Shown here: one piece after another, positions 22,778 through 34,322 of the stretch | Layout of the letters: each line of letters starts with the position of its first letter | Position numbering within the stretch: the stretch's first letter is position 1 | NCBI GenBank assembly: GCA_032768795.1 | Contig: CP136490.1 | Location: 5,766,001 to 5,830,000, forward strand | Reading direction: 5' to 3' | Length of the DNA stretch: 64,000 nt | From: Tremella fuciformis | Lineage: Eukaryota; Basidiomycota; Tremellomycetes; Tremellales; Tremellaceae | The notes under the pieces: generated by a model | The model's input: the letters and a program-made list of their open reading frames with translations, nothing else | The model's database searches: none | What the model was told of the DNA's origin: nothing | Program-made: the position numbers and the translations under genes

Positions 22778-23162
22778 GTCGAGTCGGCCGGTGGTGAAGG
22801 TGGAGAAAGGAGAGTGAGAGAGAAAGGCAACGTTGCGCGAAGCAACCTGCCATGCACTTTTGAGGCTAGCGATGAGTGAGATTGGGGAACAGGAAGGTCC
22901 GTGTCCGTTTGTTGACCCGCAGTCGGAATACGTAAGATGAGACGCGCGGATCGTGCCTGACACTCTGAAACAAGCCGGTCTCTGCGATGTGTGTCCTGCC
23001 CAAAGTGGCAGTGCCACATTCGCCTCTCCTTTCCCAGTGCCAAACTCAGATGACGTCGGGACAAACCGACTTTAACTCTTCGCGCCGCTCATCCAGCATC
23101 TCACCTTTCTCCTCTTCATCGCTCGCTGTCCAGTCTCCATCTTTCACTCGAGCACGAGCAAG

Positions 23163-25466
23163 ATGGCCAAGCGATCCGCCCCGCCCTCATCTGCCGGCGC
23201 GAGCGGGAGCAAGAAGCCCAAGTCGCAAGGGTCCGCAGCACCAAAATCCGCTGGAAAATCTTCCAAGCCTGCACCCAGCACCACTCAAGCCGCCTCGACC
23301 GCACTCGAGAACGTCACGTCTGCCATCTCGCACGTCGCCACCGAAGTTGCCGACCAAGTGTCAAAAATCGTTGATGTCGCGGGTGAGCTGCTCGTCGACG
23401 CGGACGGCGGCTCAGGGGCCGTCACGCCCGTTGGCGTGTCCGAGGTGGTGGAGCAGAATGTGGACGTGCCCAAGTTGAAGAAGAAGGGCAAGGCAGCTGC
23501 TGGCGCAGCAGGTGAGGCTGCAGTTGCAGCCTTGGAGAAAGCTGGAGAGGCCGCAAAGCCTCTCAAGGGCAAAGCGGCCAAGGCTGCCGCCAATGCCGAG
23601 GCCGCAGCAGAAAAGGCGCTAGAGGAGAAGGGAGTAGATGTCAAGGGCGCCAAAGCCAAGGCGGGCAAGGCTGCAAAGGCAGCTGTAGAGAAAGCCGAAG
23701 AACTCCAGCAGGCCTCTGAGCCCCTCAAGGGCAAAGCGAAGAAGGCTGCAGCGGCCGCCAAGGAGAAGGCTGCCCAGGTGGCTGAGGCTGCTGAACCCCT
23801 CGTCCAGGAGGCCAAGGAGGTTGCTACCAACCCGAACTCGAAGAAACGGAAACAAGCGGCCGACTTCATGCACGACGCCGAGGAGACGGTCTTGAAGGTC
23901 GTGGGCGACATTGCCGAGAAGGCCGGGGAAGTGCTTGATGGTGTGGTCAAGAGCTTCGGCGAGGCGAGCGGCATGACAGCTGGCGAGGCTGCAGAGCCCG
24001 TGGCGAAGAAGGCGAAGAAGGTCGCCGACAAAACCGGCAAGGAGGCGGCAGAACTCAAGGAAAAGGTGATGAAGAAGGGTGGCAAGGCTTTGGCGGATGC
24101 TGAGAACAAGGCAGAAGAAGTCAAAGCCGCGACCGTAAAGAAGGGGAAGAAGGCACTCAACGACGCTTCAGCCAAGGCCGAGGATGTCAAAGAGTCCGCG
24201 GCGAAGAAAGGGAAGAAGGTCGCGGCAGATGTGCAGGCCGAGAGCAATGGCGTCGCCGAGACAGTCGCTACCAAGGGCAAGAAAGCCGCAGCTCAGGTTA
24301 CCGATGCCGCTGTGAAGAAGGGCAAACGAACCGCCGAGGACCTCCTTGCGCAAGCGGAAGAAGCTGCCCCCGAGACGACCAAGAGAGCGAAGAAAGCAGC
24401 CAAGGTCGCCAGCGAGACTGTTGCCGATGCCTCAATTGTTGCCAGCAAGAAAGCTGCCGAACTTGCCGATGCCGCCGAGCCGACTGTCGCAGCAGGGAAG
24501 AAGGCCGCAACCAAGGCTGTATCAGCCGCTGCAAAGAAGGGCAAGGCGGGTGTCAAAGCTGCAGCCGAGGCGGTCGAAGCAGCCGTCGACGACGAAGATG
24601 ACGACGAGGACATGTTGCATGGCTTCTCATCTAGCGATGGCGAGGACTCGTCTGACGAGAGTGACGCGGAGGACTTGGCGATCAAGGAGGCTGGGAGAAA
24701 GATGGATTTGTCCAAAGTCCCTTCTGTCGCCAAGGACGACAAGACCGTCGCGGCCAAGCTGAAAAAGGCGGCGAAGAAGAAGGTGAGTACCACCATCCCG
24801 GTGCCCGGTCAGTGACCTGACGAGCAGGGCGAGCCACGGGGAACGCTCTTCCTCGGTCGAGTGCCTCATGGGTTCTACGAGGAGCAGATGAAGGAGTTCT
24901 TCTCGCAATTCGGAGATGTGCTGCGGGTCCGCTTGGCGCGGAATCGCAAGGTGCGTATCAATTTAACCAGGAGGCGAAACTGACGGTCTAGACCGGCGCG
25001 TCCAAACACTACGCGTACATCGAGATGGCATCTCAGGCCGTAGCAGAGATCGTGGCAGAGACCATGAACAACTACCTCCTCTCTGGACATCTACTCAAGT
25101 GTCAGGTGAGTTCAAGTGGGCATGATCAGCGGCAGGGTGGGATTGACGCGCAGCTGGTGCCCGAAGAAGAGGTGCATCCGAAACTGTGGGAGGGCGCAAA
25201 CAAGAAATGGCACAAGGTGCCCAGGGCACGCCTCGAGAAGCAGAGGCAGGAGCGGGTGGGTTGGCTCCTCTGATCAGTGAACTTGGCTGATGCGAGCAGC
25301 CTCGGACAGAAGAGCAGAAGCAGGCGTCTGACAAGAAGCTGCTGGAGAGACAGGAGACACGCAGACGGAAGATCAAGGATGCGGGTATCGACTACGAGTT
25401 CGAGGGACATGTGCGTCCTTTCCCGTCATCGCCTCGCCTGGAGTCAATGCTGATCACCAGGCTTGA
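23163..25466 (+). CDS. NOP15: Nop15/NIFK-like RRM protein with ~540-residue Ala/Lys-rich extension
   Basis: Exon 1 (23163-24783) encodes about 540 residues dominated by Ala, Lys, Glu and Val in loose repeats such as KKGKKALNDASAKAEDVK, AAEPVAKKAKKVADK and EKAGEAAKPLKGKAAKAAANA. It ends in an acidic patch (DDEDDDEDMLHGFSSSDGED). The remaining short exons encode one RRM: GTLFLGRVPHGFYEEQMKEF, FSQFGDVLRVRLARNRKTGA, SKHYAYIEM, then the family tail HPKLWEGANKKWHKVPRARL and a basic helix. The RRM and tail match Nop15 and human NIFK, nucleolar proteins needed for 60S subunit assembly. The extension resembles histone H1 or LEA-type sequence and is expected to be nucleolar and disordered or weakly helical. 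No homologue with such an extension comes to mind. The C-terminus is completed by a last intron that leaves only GCT-TGA in the final exon. Confidence 0.85.
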
Positions 25467-25638
25467 TCGATTTACTTGGGACGGACAGATGGGATAAAAT
25501 GTGTATACCCTCGGCGGCTGTCTGCTGGTACAATGTGATGTAATGGATGCGTCTTGGGCCATCTGGAGGAGATCATCATGTAGATCCATCTGGTGAAATA
25601 CTATAGATCTGCTGGCATCTCCCTCTGTCCCTTCTGCT

Positions 25639-26070
25639 CTAGGCGGCCATGTCCCACACCGCCCGCTCCGGGCCCCACTTCTTTCTGTAGAAGGTTACAG
25701 GCATCTCGCCCTCATCCAGATCGGCCATGTCCACACTGCCGACAAAGTCATAGCCCCTATCGCAGTGCGTGATAATCTTCATGATAACCAAGTGAATACA
25801 CCGCGCCGAGATAAGTGCCGAGGCAGAATGGGCGGTCCACGGGTTCCCGCGCAGGCGTATCTCGCGACAGTGCCGCTCCCGCACGCGGGCATCGCGTATG
25901 CCGTCTACCCAGTGCTGGGTGATGCCGGTCTCGAGAGCCTCGCCGACGTCCGCCTCGGCGTCGATGATCCATATCCGGTCCGACGAGTAGAATGCCACTG
26001 CGAAGAAGATGGGGTCGGGGTCGGGCTCGCCGCGCAGGAAGATGAGCGTGTCCTTGCCAGAGTCTGAGAT

Positions 26071-26101
<31 letters not shown>

Positions 26102-26876
26102 GGCGAAGAGACACACCCTTGGCCGAGGTGCGGAACGACGACGTGAGGCTGTAGCCCTCCTTTGCAAACGCCGTCATGAGGTTGATGAGGATGCGCTTGC
26201 TCGCGACCTTGTCCTCGGTCTTGGGCATCCAGCAATTATCCCGCAGCGTGACCTCCCACACACCGCCCTCGCACCCCTTCTCCTTGTGCCGCTTCATCAG
26301 CTCGGCCTGGTACTCGACCTGGCCGGTCTTGCTGACGCCGCGGCGCCACGCGCGGTTGACCGCGTCGAGCACGACGGGCCGCATGGCCAGCGGGAGCGCC
26401 ATGAAGGACAGCGTGGACGTCGAGGAGAGCGTCATGACGAAGAAGGGGAACTTTTGGGAGGCCGAGCTTGGCGGGAGGGGGCACGAGTGGCCGAAGGACG
26501 AGACGGACGTGCCGGGCGTCACGCCGCTCGTGTCGTCATCGTCGTCGCCATCGAACGACGAGCGCGTCGACTCGATCGTCTCGGTGCGGTCGAAAGACAG
26601 GCCGGTGGACAGGCGCTTGGAGAGGAACGCCGAGCCTGATGCGCTGGAGGTCGTGTAGTCTGACGCATGCCGGTCGGCGTGCGGGTGGGCTTTCTTGAGG
26701 ATGGACGGCGGGGCTGAGCCTGATGCTGAACCGGACGAGGCTGATGCGGCAGAGGCCTGGGTGTTCTCGCGCCGAGGGGCGCTGGGCGAGGTGGGTATGA
26801 ACTTGGGCGGTGGCGACTCTTTCCCCGAGTCGCTAGAGTGGTGGTGGCCGCCGAGGTGAGGCAGGTGGAACGGCAT
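25639..26876 (-). CDS. Conserved fungal protein of unknown function
   Basis: Two exons, about 395 residues, starting MPFHLPHLGGHHHSSDSGKE. The first 150 residues are Ser/Pro/His-rich and disordered, with an Asp run (DGDDDDDTSG). A compact domain follows, with FPFFVMTLSSTSTLSFMALP, VLDAVNRAWRRGVSKTG, GVWEVTLRDNCWMPKTEDK, ILINLMTAFAKEGYSLTSSF, then after the intron TLIFLRGEPDPDPIFFAVAF, RIWIIDAEADVGEAL, REIRLRGNPWTAHSASALIS and GSVDMADLDEGEMPVTFYRK. I believe such proteins are widespread in basidiomycetes but I cannot name a function. The only intron (26064-26116) is mostly a CTG repeat. No membrane segment or signal peptide is evident. Confidence 0.75.
26071..26100 (-). repeat. (CTG)10 trinucleotide repeat inside an intron
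   Basis: Ten perfect CAG units on the plus strand read as CTG on the coding strand. They fill 30 of the 53 bases of the intron at 26064-26116. The repeat runs straight into CTGATCTCAG, so the last unit forms the branch-like CTGAT next to the acceptor. Confidence 0.95.
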
Positions 26877-27124
26877 CTCGTCGATGCTTCTCCTCTTGAA
26901 GACACAGTAAGCTTGGACGGAAGATCAAAGTGCAAAATGACAATTGATGTGGTTGATGAGCGGCGATGAGACGGCTGTTGCGTGTGAAATGTCTTGGCCA
27001 CGGCCATCAACCTCGGCGTCCGTTACGAGTACGACATCCCCGGGCTCATCTCCACAATTTCATGCGGGGGGAAACAGATGCATGAGATGCCATGACCATG
27101 AACAACTCCTCCTCCTCTAGCCGT

Positions 27125-30100
27125 CTACACATTCCAGAACAGCACAGATGGTGCGCCCGGCTCGCTCGCTTCCGCCTTGTCCTTGCTGTAACCCAGCTTG
27201 TCACCCTCCTTGGCCAGAATCGCCTCGGCTTCCTGCTGGGAGACGATGAAGCACTCTTGCAGCTTGAGAGACCGCTTGATGTACGGCACAAGCACAGAGA
27301 TCGCCTCGAGCTCATTGAAGGGAAGTGATCGACCAAATGCGGCTTTCCCAACAGCAAGCACCTTTTTCTGCTCTGGTCAGCACTGACCCCCCGCCCGCTC
27401 ATTGCCATGGGGGACTCACCTTGAAGGTCTGCGAGAACGGCATCGCCCTCTTGTCCTTGATCAGGCCAGCCTTCTCCATCTCGCCCTTGAGCTTGGCGTC
27501 GTCCACCGTGTTCGACGCTTCGTCCCAGCAGCTCTGCACCAGCTCGACGCACTTGTTCTGCCAGTCCGGGAACTCTGTGGCGACGAACACGCGCGCGCTC
27601 TTGGGCTTGCTGGGGTCGTAGGCTGGTCCAGCAGCCTTTGCCTTGCCTTTGCGCTTCGACATGGTAGCTTCGGCAGAACGCAGACCGTCAAGGAAAGCCT
27701 TCTGGTAGTCGGCTCGCTGGATGAGGATGGGGTCGACCGGTCCAGACGGCTTGGGGAACGGAGCGGTTTGGACGGTAGTTGTCTCGCCAAGAAGTTTTTG
27801 CCCGATGTATTCCGAGTAGTGGGGCGTGAATGGCGCGATGAGCAGAGCATTGCTACGAATGTAGTCGAAGACGAGATCATGGTGCATCCCGTCGCCGCCG
27901 TTGTCGGGCTCGCATACTTGACGGTACCAATTTCGGGCGTTCTCAAAGTCATACAGGCCGCGCTTGAGGGCGTACTTGTACTCCATTCTGATGATCAGCA
28001 TATATCCTTGTGTGGACTTCAGATCACGAACCTGTCGTAGCCCTGGTAGCACGCCTCGATCAAAGCGTCCATTTCTGTGCGGAAAGTCTTGTCAAAGTCG
28101 TTGTACGGGCCGGTGCGAAGGGAGCTCTCGGCGGCTTTCATCTCCTCAGCCCAGATGCAGGCAGTGTGTAGACGCAGGATAGCGGCGTTGGCAACAGTCT
28201 CCTCAAAGTTGGCGTCGGTAATGTCGTCTCCAGCATCTGCGAGGGTGAGTCGCATGGCATCCGCACCATACTTCTTGGTCGCCTCGTTCATGGTCAAGAA
28301 GTTCCCGGTAGACTTGGACATCTTCTTGCCGTTGAGCATGAGGTGGCCGTTGGTACGGACAGATCTGGGCCACAGGTTCTCGGGGAAGAGCGCGGCGTGG
28401 TTGTAGATGAAGAAGGTGAGGTGATTCGGGATCAGGTCCTTGCCTGAGGACCGAATGTCGAGTGGGTAGTAGTAGTTGAAGTGGTACTTCAGCTGTGCCA
28501 GTTTCTCGGCGGGGACGTCGGACTTCGGCAGATCTGTCTGGCCAAGGACGTAGCTCCAGACCTCGTCCGTCATTTGGTCGGGCGTGATGCCAAGAACTCC
28601 TGGCTCTTTGCCAAACATGTCCTTGTGGAGAAGGTTCGCCACGGTGTAGTAGGCCATGTAGATGGTCGAATCCGAAAGAGATTCGACGAGGACTGATGGG
28701 TCCCACGGCAGCTTGGATCCCAGACCGTACGATCGAGCACACGCCCACTGGACAAGCCAGTCAAGCACGGCTTCAAAGGCATTTCGAGTCTCGGGAAGGT
28801 AGGTGTTCATCTGCGCGAGCAGTTTCTGGGCCTGTGCTTTCCAACCAGCCTCTCCGTAGTCCATGTACCACTGGTCGACAAGGGCGACCACGCAGACATC
28901 GTTACTTCGAGAAATGACCTCTGACTCGGGCTCGGCATACGGTGTTGCCAGACCCTGGTCGATCATCTGCTGGCGGACTTTCGGCTTGGCCTCGACGACC
29001 GGCAGTCCTTTGAAGTCGCCGACGAGCATAGTACCATTATAGAAGCCCTCTTTGTACGCGAGATCTTTGGCCTCTGCCAGCTGCTTCGTGTCACGCTGCG
29101 ACTGGATTTTGAGCTCGTTGCAAAGGGCTTCCGCGGCCATGTCGCCATATTTGGGAGTCGAGAGCACCGGGATGGGGTCGATAGCTGCCCACTCGGGTTT
29201 GATCTTGTACATCTCAGGCTTCTTCCGGAGGTCTAGCAGGGTCCGGTAGTCGTCAGGGGAGTCGGACGGGACAGATGTGACAACACCGGTACCCTACAGG
29301 TCAGCGTTACGGTGCTCTCAATATTGCTATGAGCTTGCCTTAGTCGCAAGAACGCCCTCCATGGGCAGGACATAGACCTCAGGGGCGATACCGAAAGGCG
29401 GAGCGACCTTGGTGCCGATGAGCTCCGACCCAACGACATCGGCAGCCTTGTTGAAGACACCGCGCGGTCGATCGAATGTGCCCTGGTAGGCCATGTTGCG
29501 GGCTGCACGCTCGGTAACAAGGAAGAGCTCCGAGTCGGAAGCCTCGAATAGTCCGTATTTCAGGCTAGTGCCAACGAAGCAGTTGGTTTGGCCGTACCTG
29601 CCAATGAGACCATACCATCCGGACTGGATCCGACTCACATAGTTTCCGGTCGGAGTGTGGCCGCCACCATGTAGACCGTCTTTCCTCCAACAGCTTGTTT
29701 TACCTCGCTGCTAACGTCCGGTCCCCACTCCAAGACCTTCATCTTGACCGCCGTGTACTCTTGCGGGTTGACGGCCTCGCCACTAGCACGGTCGTGGTCC
29801 ATACATGGCTGGCCATCCTTCGGCGAGTATACCGTGTATCGCTCTCCGAATTTGATCTTGTCCTGGCTCTTCAGGCGATTCATCTGCCAACGGATGAAAG
29901 AGTCGTAGTATGGGTTGATGTCGGCTGTTCATCAGCATGACGCTTCTAGTCTGGGAGAACGCGCACTGGTCAGCATCTGTCTTCTCCAGTCGATTCTCGC
30001 TCCGAGCCCGATGAGATCCGACTTGGCAATGGGAGGAAAGTAGTGAAGCCAGTGATACGGGTCGGCGAACTTCTTGATCTCCTCCCGCGGGACGCCGACA

Positions 30101-30786
30101 AGCTCGAGGATCTGAAATTGGTAGGTGAGGCCAGTCGATTTTGCGTTGAGCTTGCCCTTTTTTGCTTTCGACGGGTCGACGGCTTCGAGAGCTTTCGCAG
30201 GTGTGGGTGTGGGGACTTTGGGAGCGGCAGTAGCAGCTTCAGGGCCGTCCTCCGAGTATCCCGAGAAGTCTTCACCGAACATCTCCATCTCCCGGATGAG
30301 CTTGTCTGCCGATGCCTTTGCGTGAGCTACTTTCCGTGTTCCAGGAGATAGCTCACCCTGATAGGCATACCGGTGGCATGCCATCCCAGGGGAAAGAGCA
30401 CGTTCTTCCCTCGCATCCGCTCGAAGCCAGCTGCAAACTCCATCTTGCTGATGGTGAACGCATGGCCAAGATGGAGGGTGCCGTTCATGTACGGGTACGC
30501 GAATGTGCCGAACCACTTGGGGTGCTTGGCATGCACCTCGTCCATGGACTGGCCAGAGGCGAAGAAGTCGACATAGGAGGTGGTGCCCTCGGGAAGGGGA
30601 GGCGGGTCAGAGTCGAAGATGTGCGCGGACTGCCAGGAGGTCTGGGCGCTCTTCTCCAGCTCGATGAGGTAGTCTCGCTTGTCGGTCTGCGGGGTGAGCT
30701 CTGCTGCCCAGAGGGGAGGGATCGCGGACCTTCTCCATGACTACTACCTGTCCAGCGACAGCATCGTGGTTGACGGTGGCCGCCAT
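27125..30786 (-). CDS. CDC60: Leucyl-tRNA synthetase, cytosolic
   Basis: Class Ia synthetase of about 1,080 residues. The start [13 protein letters not shown] is joined over a 61-nt intron to [19 protein letters not shown]. The HIGH-region is [19 protein letters not shown] (about 30470-30510), followed by [13 protein letters not shown]. The CP1 editing domain shows [19 protein letters not shown] and, further on, the [20 protein letters not shown] block. The KMSKS loop is present as [20 protein letters not shown] (about 28290-28330), with the anticodon-binding and C-terminal domains behind it. It ends [19 protein letters not shown]. All signature motifs are intact, and editing activity is expected from the TLRPET block. 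An in-frame Arg/Ser-rich stretch lies upstream of the ATG (see findings). Confidence 0.94.
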
Positions 30787-31169
30787 GGTCGCCGAGCTGT
30801 TCTGGCGGCGAACAAAGGTAGGAAAGGCCCGTGAGAGGGGGGAGCAGGCGCTGTGGGGAGAACGGGCCGGAAGGATGTGTCGCGCTACTGAAAGCGCCAA
30901 GTGGCGTATCGTGGCTGCCTCGAGATCGTTGCGAGGCGGACCTCTGTGGAGCCCAACGAGTGTCAGAGGGCAAGGATAGTGGGTGTAGTATAACGAGTCG
31001 ATGTCCGAAATCTCGTTTCCGATACCAGATGACCAGAGACACATGGTTTATAACACGTGTAATCTCCAAAGGGTCTCGTCATGAACAGTTGAGACAAGAC
31101 GTACATGCACCTTACTATTCCAAGACTATATGCGACTTCTCGCTCATCCTTGTAACTCGACAATCCCAC
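30787..31169. promoter_or_regulatory. LEU-tRNA synthetase promoter/leader region
   Basis: There are 383 bases upstream of the LeuRS ATG, up to the transporter stop. On the minus strand a TATAAA lies at 31047-31052 and a CACGTG at 31054-31059. The first 120 or so bases upstream of the ATG are an open, in-frame, Arg-rich stretch. The TATA reading is tentative, as the box is 261 bases from the ATG. Confidence 0.4.
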
Positions 31170-33608
31170 TTAAATATTGACATCTCCGTCATCGACAAAG
31201 AGCGGCTCGCACTCGGCGCGCGAATTGCAGAGAATGTACCGCTTGATCCACCAAGGAAGGACGGTCTTGAACTGCCACCCGACATAGGTGGAAGTGGGCA
31301 CCGAGAAGACCTGGTCGAGCTCTTCGAGAGTGAGCTGCTTGGTTTCTGGCGGTCGTCAGCACGGCCGGCGGTCCGAAGAAGTCCACGTACCCGGCAAGAA
31401 CATGTACAGCAGCCAGAAAGCAACCACATTCAGACCGGCGTAGAAACCAAAGGCGCCTTGCGGTGTGAGAGCTCGCAACATCCGGGGGAACTGCATGTCA
31501 GCTAGTTGACCCTGATGTTGCCGGCAGGACATACGGTCAGACTGAGCACCGAGCCCCAGCCGTTGTTCCAGGAGACGGCGAATGCCATGCCCTGCTCCCG
31601 CTGGGCCAGAGGGAAGACTTCGGCCGCATACATGAAGGGGACGGGTCCTTGTCCGACCGAGTAGAAGCTGCCGATCAGCCAAGATCGAAAGAGCTAATGC
31701 GATACTTACGCGGTGAAGAGATAGACGAAGAAGGCGACGAGCGTGGTACGGGTGTGAGCGTTGTTGATGTAGAAGCACATGCCCGCGGCGATGAGAGACC
31801 AGGCCATGTCTACTGATTAGCTACGCTCGGCGCGAAACGGGTGCAACCAACTTGGGAAGGTGGTCAAAAGCAGTGCACGTCGACCCCTGGTGTCGATGGT
31901 CCAGATCGCCGGCCAAGCGAAGCTGAAGATTCAGTCGTCTGACGCAGAAAACGATGACTTCATGACGTACGCAAAGTTAATCGCGCCGAAACCAATCGAG
32001 GCGTACAGAGCTTTAGATGCGCTGAAGCCGCCCTGCGCGAAGATGGTAGAACTGTAGAATGACATGATGTTAATGCCGCACATCTGGCCGGTCAGCAAGT
32101 GTATTGCTGGTATTCATCAAGCCCACCTGCTGCGAAAGCATGACAGTAGCGGCTCCGAGTGTAGCACGACGAATACGAGGGATGGTGAACAATTCGAGGA
32201 TTCGTGAGAAGTAGTTGCGACCCTGTACGATCTTCTCCTCTTCTACGAACTGCACATAGGCGTAGTACTGCCGGTGAGTCACTGCGATCTGACGACGATG
32301 GATAAGACTCACCAGGTCGCGAGCCGCCTGGAGTTCCGTGTTACGAATGCGTCTCATGCTGTGCCATGCATGGTACAGCTTGCCTTTCTTCATGTACCAC
32401 CTGGGGCTCTCCGGGCAGAAGAAGATACCGAGGGCAAGGGGCACGGCGGGAATGAACGCGGAGCCGAGCTGGAGACGCCAAGCGATCTTGCCGGTGTCTT
32501 TGACGATGGCGTTGGCGCAGAAGCCGATGAACTGGTATGAGGCTCGGATCCTGACTAAAAGGTTAAGACTTACGATTCCGAAAGCGGTCCAAAGCTGCCA
32601 GCCCATAACCAGCGCACCTCGAACGACAGCAGGGGCCATCTCGGCGGCATACATGGGGACGGTGGCAGCTGACTGTCAGCATCGCGGGGACTCGGGAGAA
32701 GAGAGGCCTACCCTTTGCACCGAGACCGAGACCCATGACGAAGCGGACGGCGAACAGGGCTTGCCAGGAGTGAGTGAAACCAGAAGCGATCGGGGCGGCA
32801 ATGAGGACGAGGGAAGTGATGAAGATCTCTCCGCGACGGCCGAAGAGGTTGTTGAGGGGGTCGGAGACTAAATGGTCAGCCTACGTCTCGCACGGATCTT
32901 GACCCGACACGCACGCCAACATCCACTGTCAAGTCAGCACATCATCATCGATGAAGACCGAAACTTACACGACACAAGCAGCAATGTACGGGGCACTGTT
33001 GACGGCACCTTGCTTCCACTCGTCGGCATTGCCGCCGGGCTGGCCAGGAGCGGCTGCAATGCCGAACTGCTGTCAGTCTCGTTCGTAAGGCCCCTAAGCT
33101 AATTTACCTCTTGAGGGAACGACAAATCTGGCTCGTCAGCTTCAGAGTCTATGGCGGTGGAGCATCAAGCTCACTGGCTCCGTTCGAACCGGTCTGGTCC
33201 CAGCCCTGGGTGGCGGCACCGATAGCGCAGATGGTGACTAGTGGTCAGGTATCCTGCGAGAAGCGGATGCAAGAGGGACGTACCGGTGTAGTAAAGCATC
33301 CAGGGGAGAGACCACTTGTGAGCCTTCTCGTGCCTCAAAGAGGCCTTATCGTCCGCGGACAACTCGGGCATCTCCTCAAAGCTGTGAGGGTGCTGGGCCA
33401 CCAGGGCGCCCTTGCGGAAGACCTCGCCCTTGTCCTCAAGACCATAGTACTGGCAGAAGTGGTCGACATTGTCGAAGAGCTCCTCTTTGGTCTGTCCATG
33501 GAGGACGTTGACGAGCTTGGCGGTGGGGCGCGTATAGGGCGAGGAGGAACGGTGGGCATGAAGGCCTTTCTCGAGGCTGCCGTCGGCGGCAAAGGCGGAC
33601 GCGTCCAT
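31170..33608 (-). CDS. MFS sugar/polyol transporter
   Basis: Multi-exon gene for a sugar porter of 12 predicted helices. The N-terminal 130 or so residues are cytosolic and polar ([38 protein letters not shown]). The first helix block is [20 protein letters not shown]. Sugar-porter motifs follow: [11 protein letters not shown] (loop 2-3), [35 protein letters not shown] after helix 6, [10 protein letters not shown] (loop 8-9), [20 protein letters not shown] and the [15 protein letters not shown] ending. The [15 protein letters not shown] motif marks a fungal subfamily with a long N-terminus that is often annotated as sugar or quinate transporter. The substrate cannot be read from sequence. A TATA-like box precedes the gene, which fits regulated expression. 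Confidence 0.87.
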
Positions 33609-34322
33609 GGTGATGTTGATTGTTGTAGGTTGTCAGTGAGCAGCGAAAGCCGGGGCTGAAGTTGACGTTGGGCAAATTGGGGAGGGGATATTGAAGGGGA
33701 TCAGGATGGGTGGGGCCGGCCCAGCGCGGGGCCAGCTCTTATACTCAAGGAGGTCGTATGCGAGCGAAGGGGGGAGAGGGACGGGTCGCGTCTTGTTCCC
33801 ACACCTTCAGTCCCGCCAGTCAGATGTGAGTCAGTGTCACACTGGGGCCGATGAGCGGGGACATGCATTACGCGAGTCTTGTGCGCCAGAAGAGGTGAGG
33901 AATGTGGACGGAGGCAGGCGGGGCCTGAGTCACACTGTCAGATAGAACAGACGAGCCCCATTGTGTAAGTGGGATGTGTCTCAGCGTCCGTGGTCCTACC
34001 ATGTCTCTGACAGATTCGCTTAAAGAGGTGGACTTGGCCGTACAGGATGCCGGCGGCAATGACCAAGGAATGCCTTCGGCTCTGTCCGACTGGGCGGCAA
34101 TCGACGAGAAGCAGGGAGGATCATGTCCCAAACAGGTTCTAAGCCCGGCTATGCGGGCTGGTCAATGAGGTCTGATGAGGTGAAGCGATGCTCAAGCGAA
34201 AGGAAACCCGATGAGACAATCTTGCATAGCCGGGGTCCTGCAGAACGTCCAACGGACATCCCCGAAGGTATTCCCGCAATGGGCAGATCGTGTTATGCAA
34301 TACATCGATGCTGTCATGGTAG
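33609..34322. other. Long intergenic region upstream of the transporter
   Basis: About 710 bases without a supported gene lie between the transporter start and the end of the cardiolipin synthase gene. The transporter-proximal part is GC-rich with the TATA-like box. The rest has no recognised element apart from a small perfect hairpin (six-base stem) near 34142-34159. Short open frames here have no conserved features. Confidence 0.5.
33738..33744 (-). promoter_or_regulatory. TATA-like box upstream of the MFS transporter
   Basis: The minus-strand sequence GTATAAG lies about 130 bases upstream of the transporter ATG, the usual fungal TATA distance. It is one of few good TATA-like elements seen in this window, consistent with a regulated nutrient transporter. 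Support is positional only. Confidence 0.45.

Noticed and set aside
23285..24280. 331-codon minus-strand Ser/Phe/Ala-rich frame opposite the Nop15-like extension
   Set aside because: Mirror of the Ala/Lys codons (GCC, AAG) on the other strand. No start context or conserved motif.
26040..26120. A poly-Cys or poly-Gln coding tract from the CAG/CTG repeat
   Set aside because: The repeat lies between a good donor (GTGTGT) and acceptor (CTGATCTCAG), and splicing restores conserved sequence on both sides.
34142..34159. Perfect small hairpin (AGCCCG/CGGGCT stem) as a terminator or structured RNA
   Set aside because: A six-base stem in GC-rich DNA is expected by chance, and intrinsic hairpin terminators are not used by RNA polymerase II.
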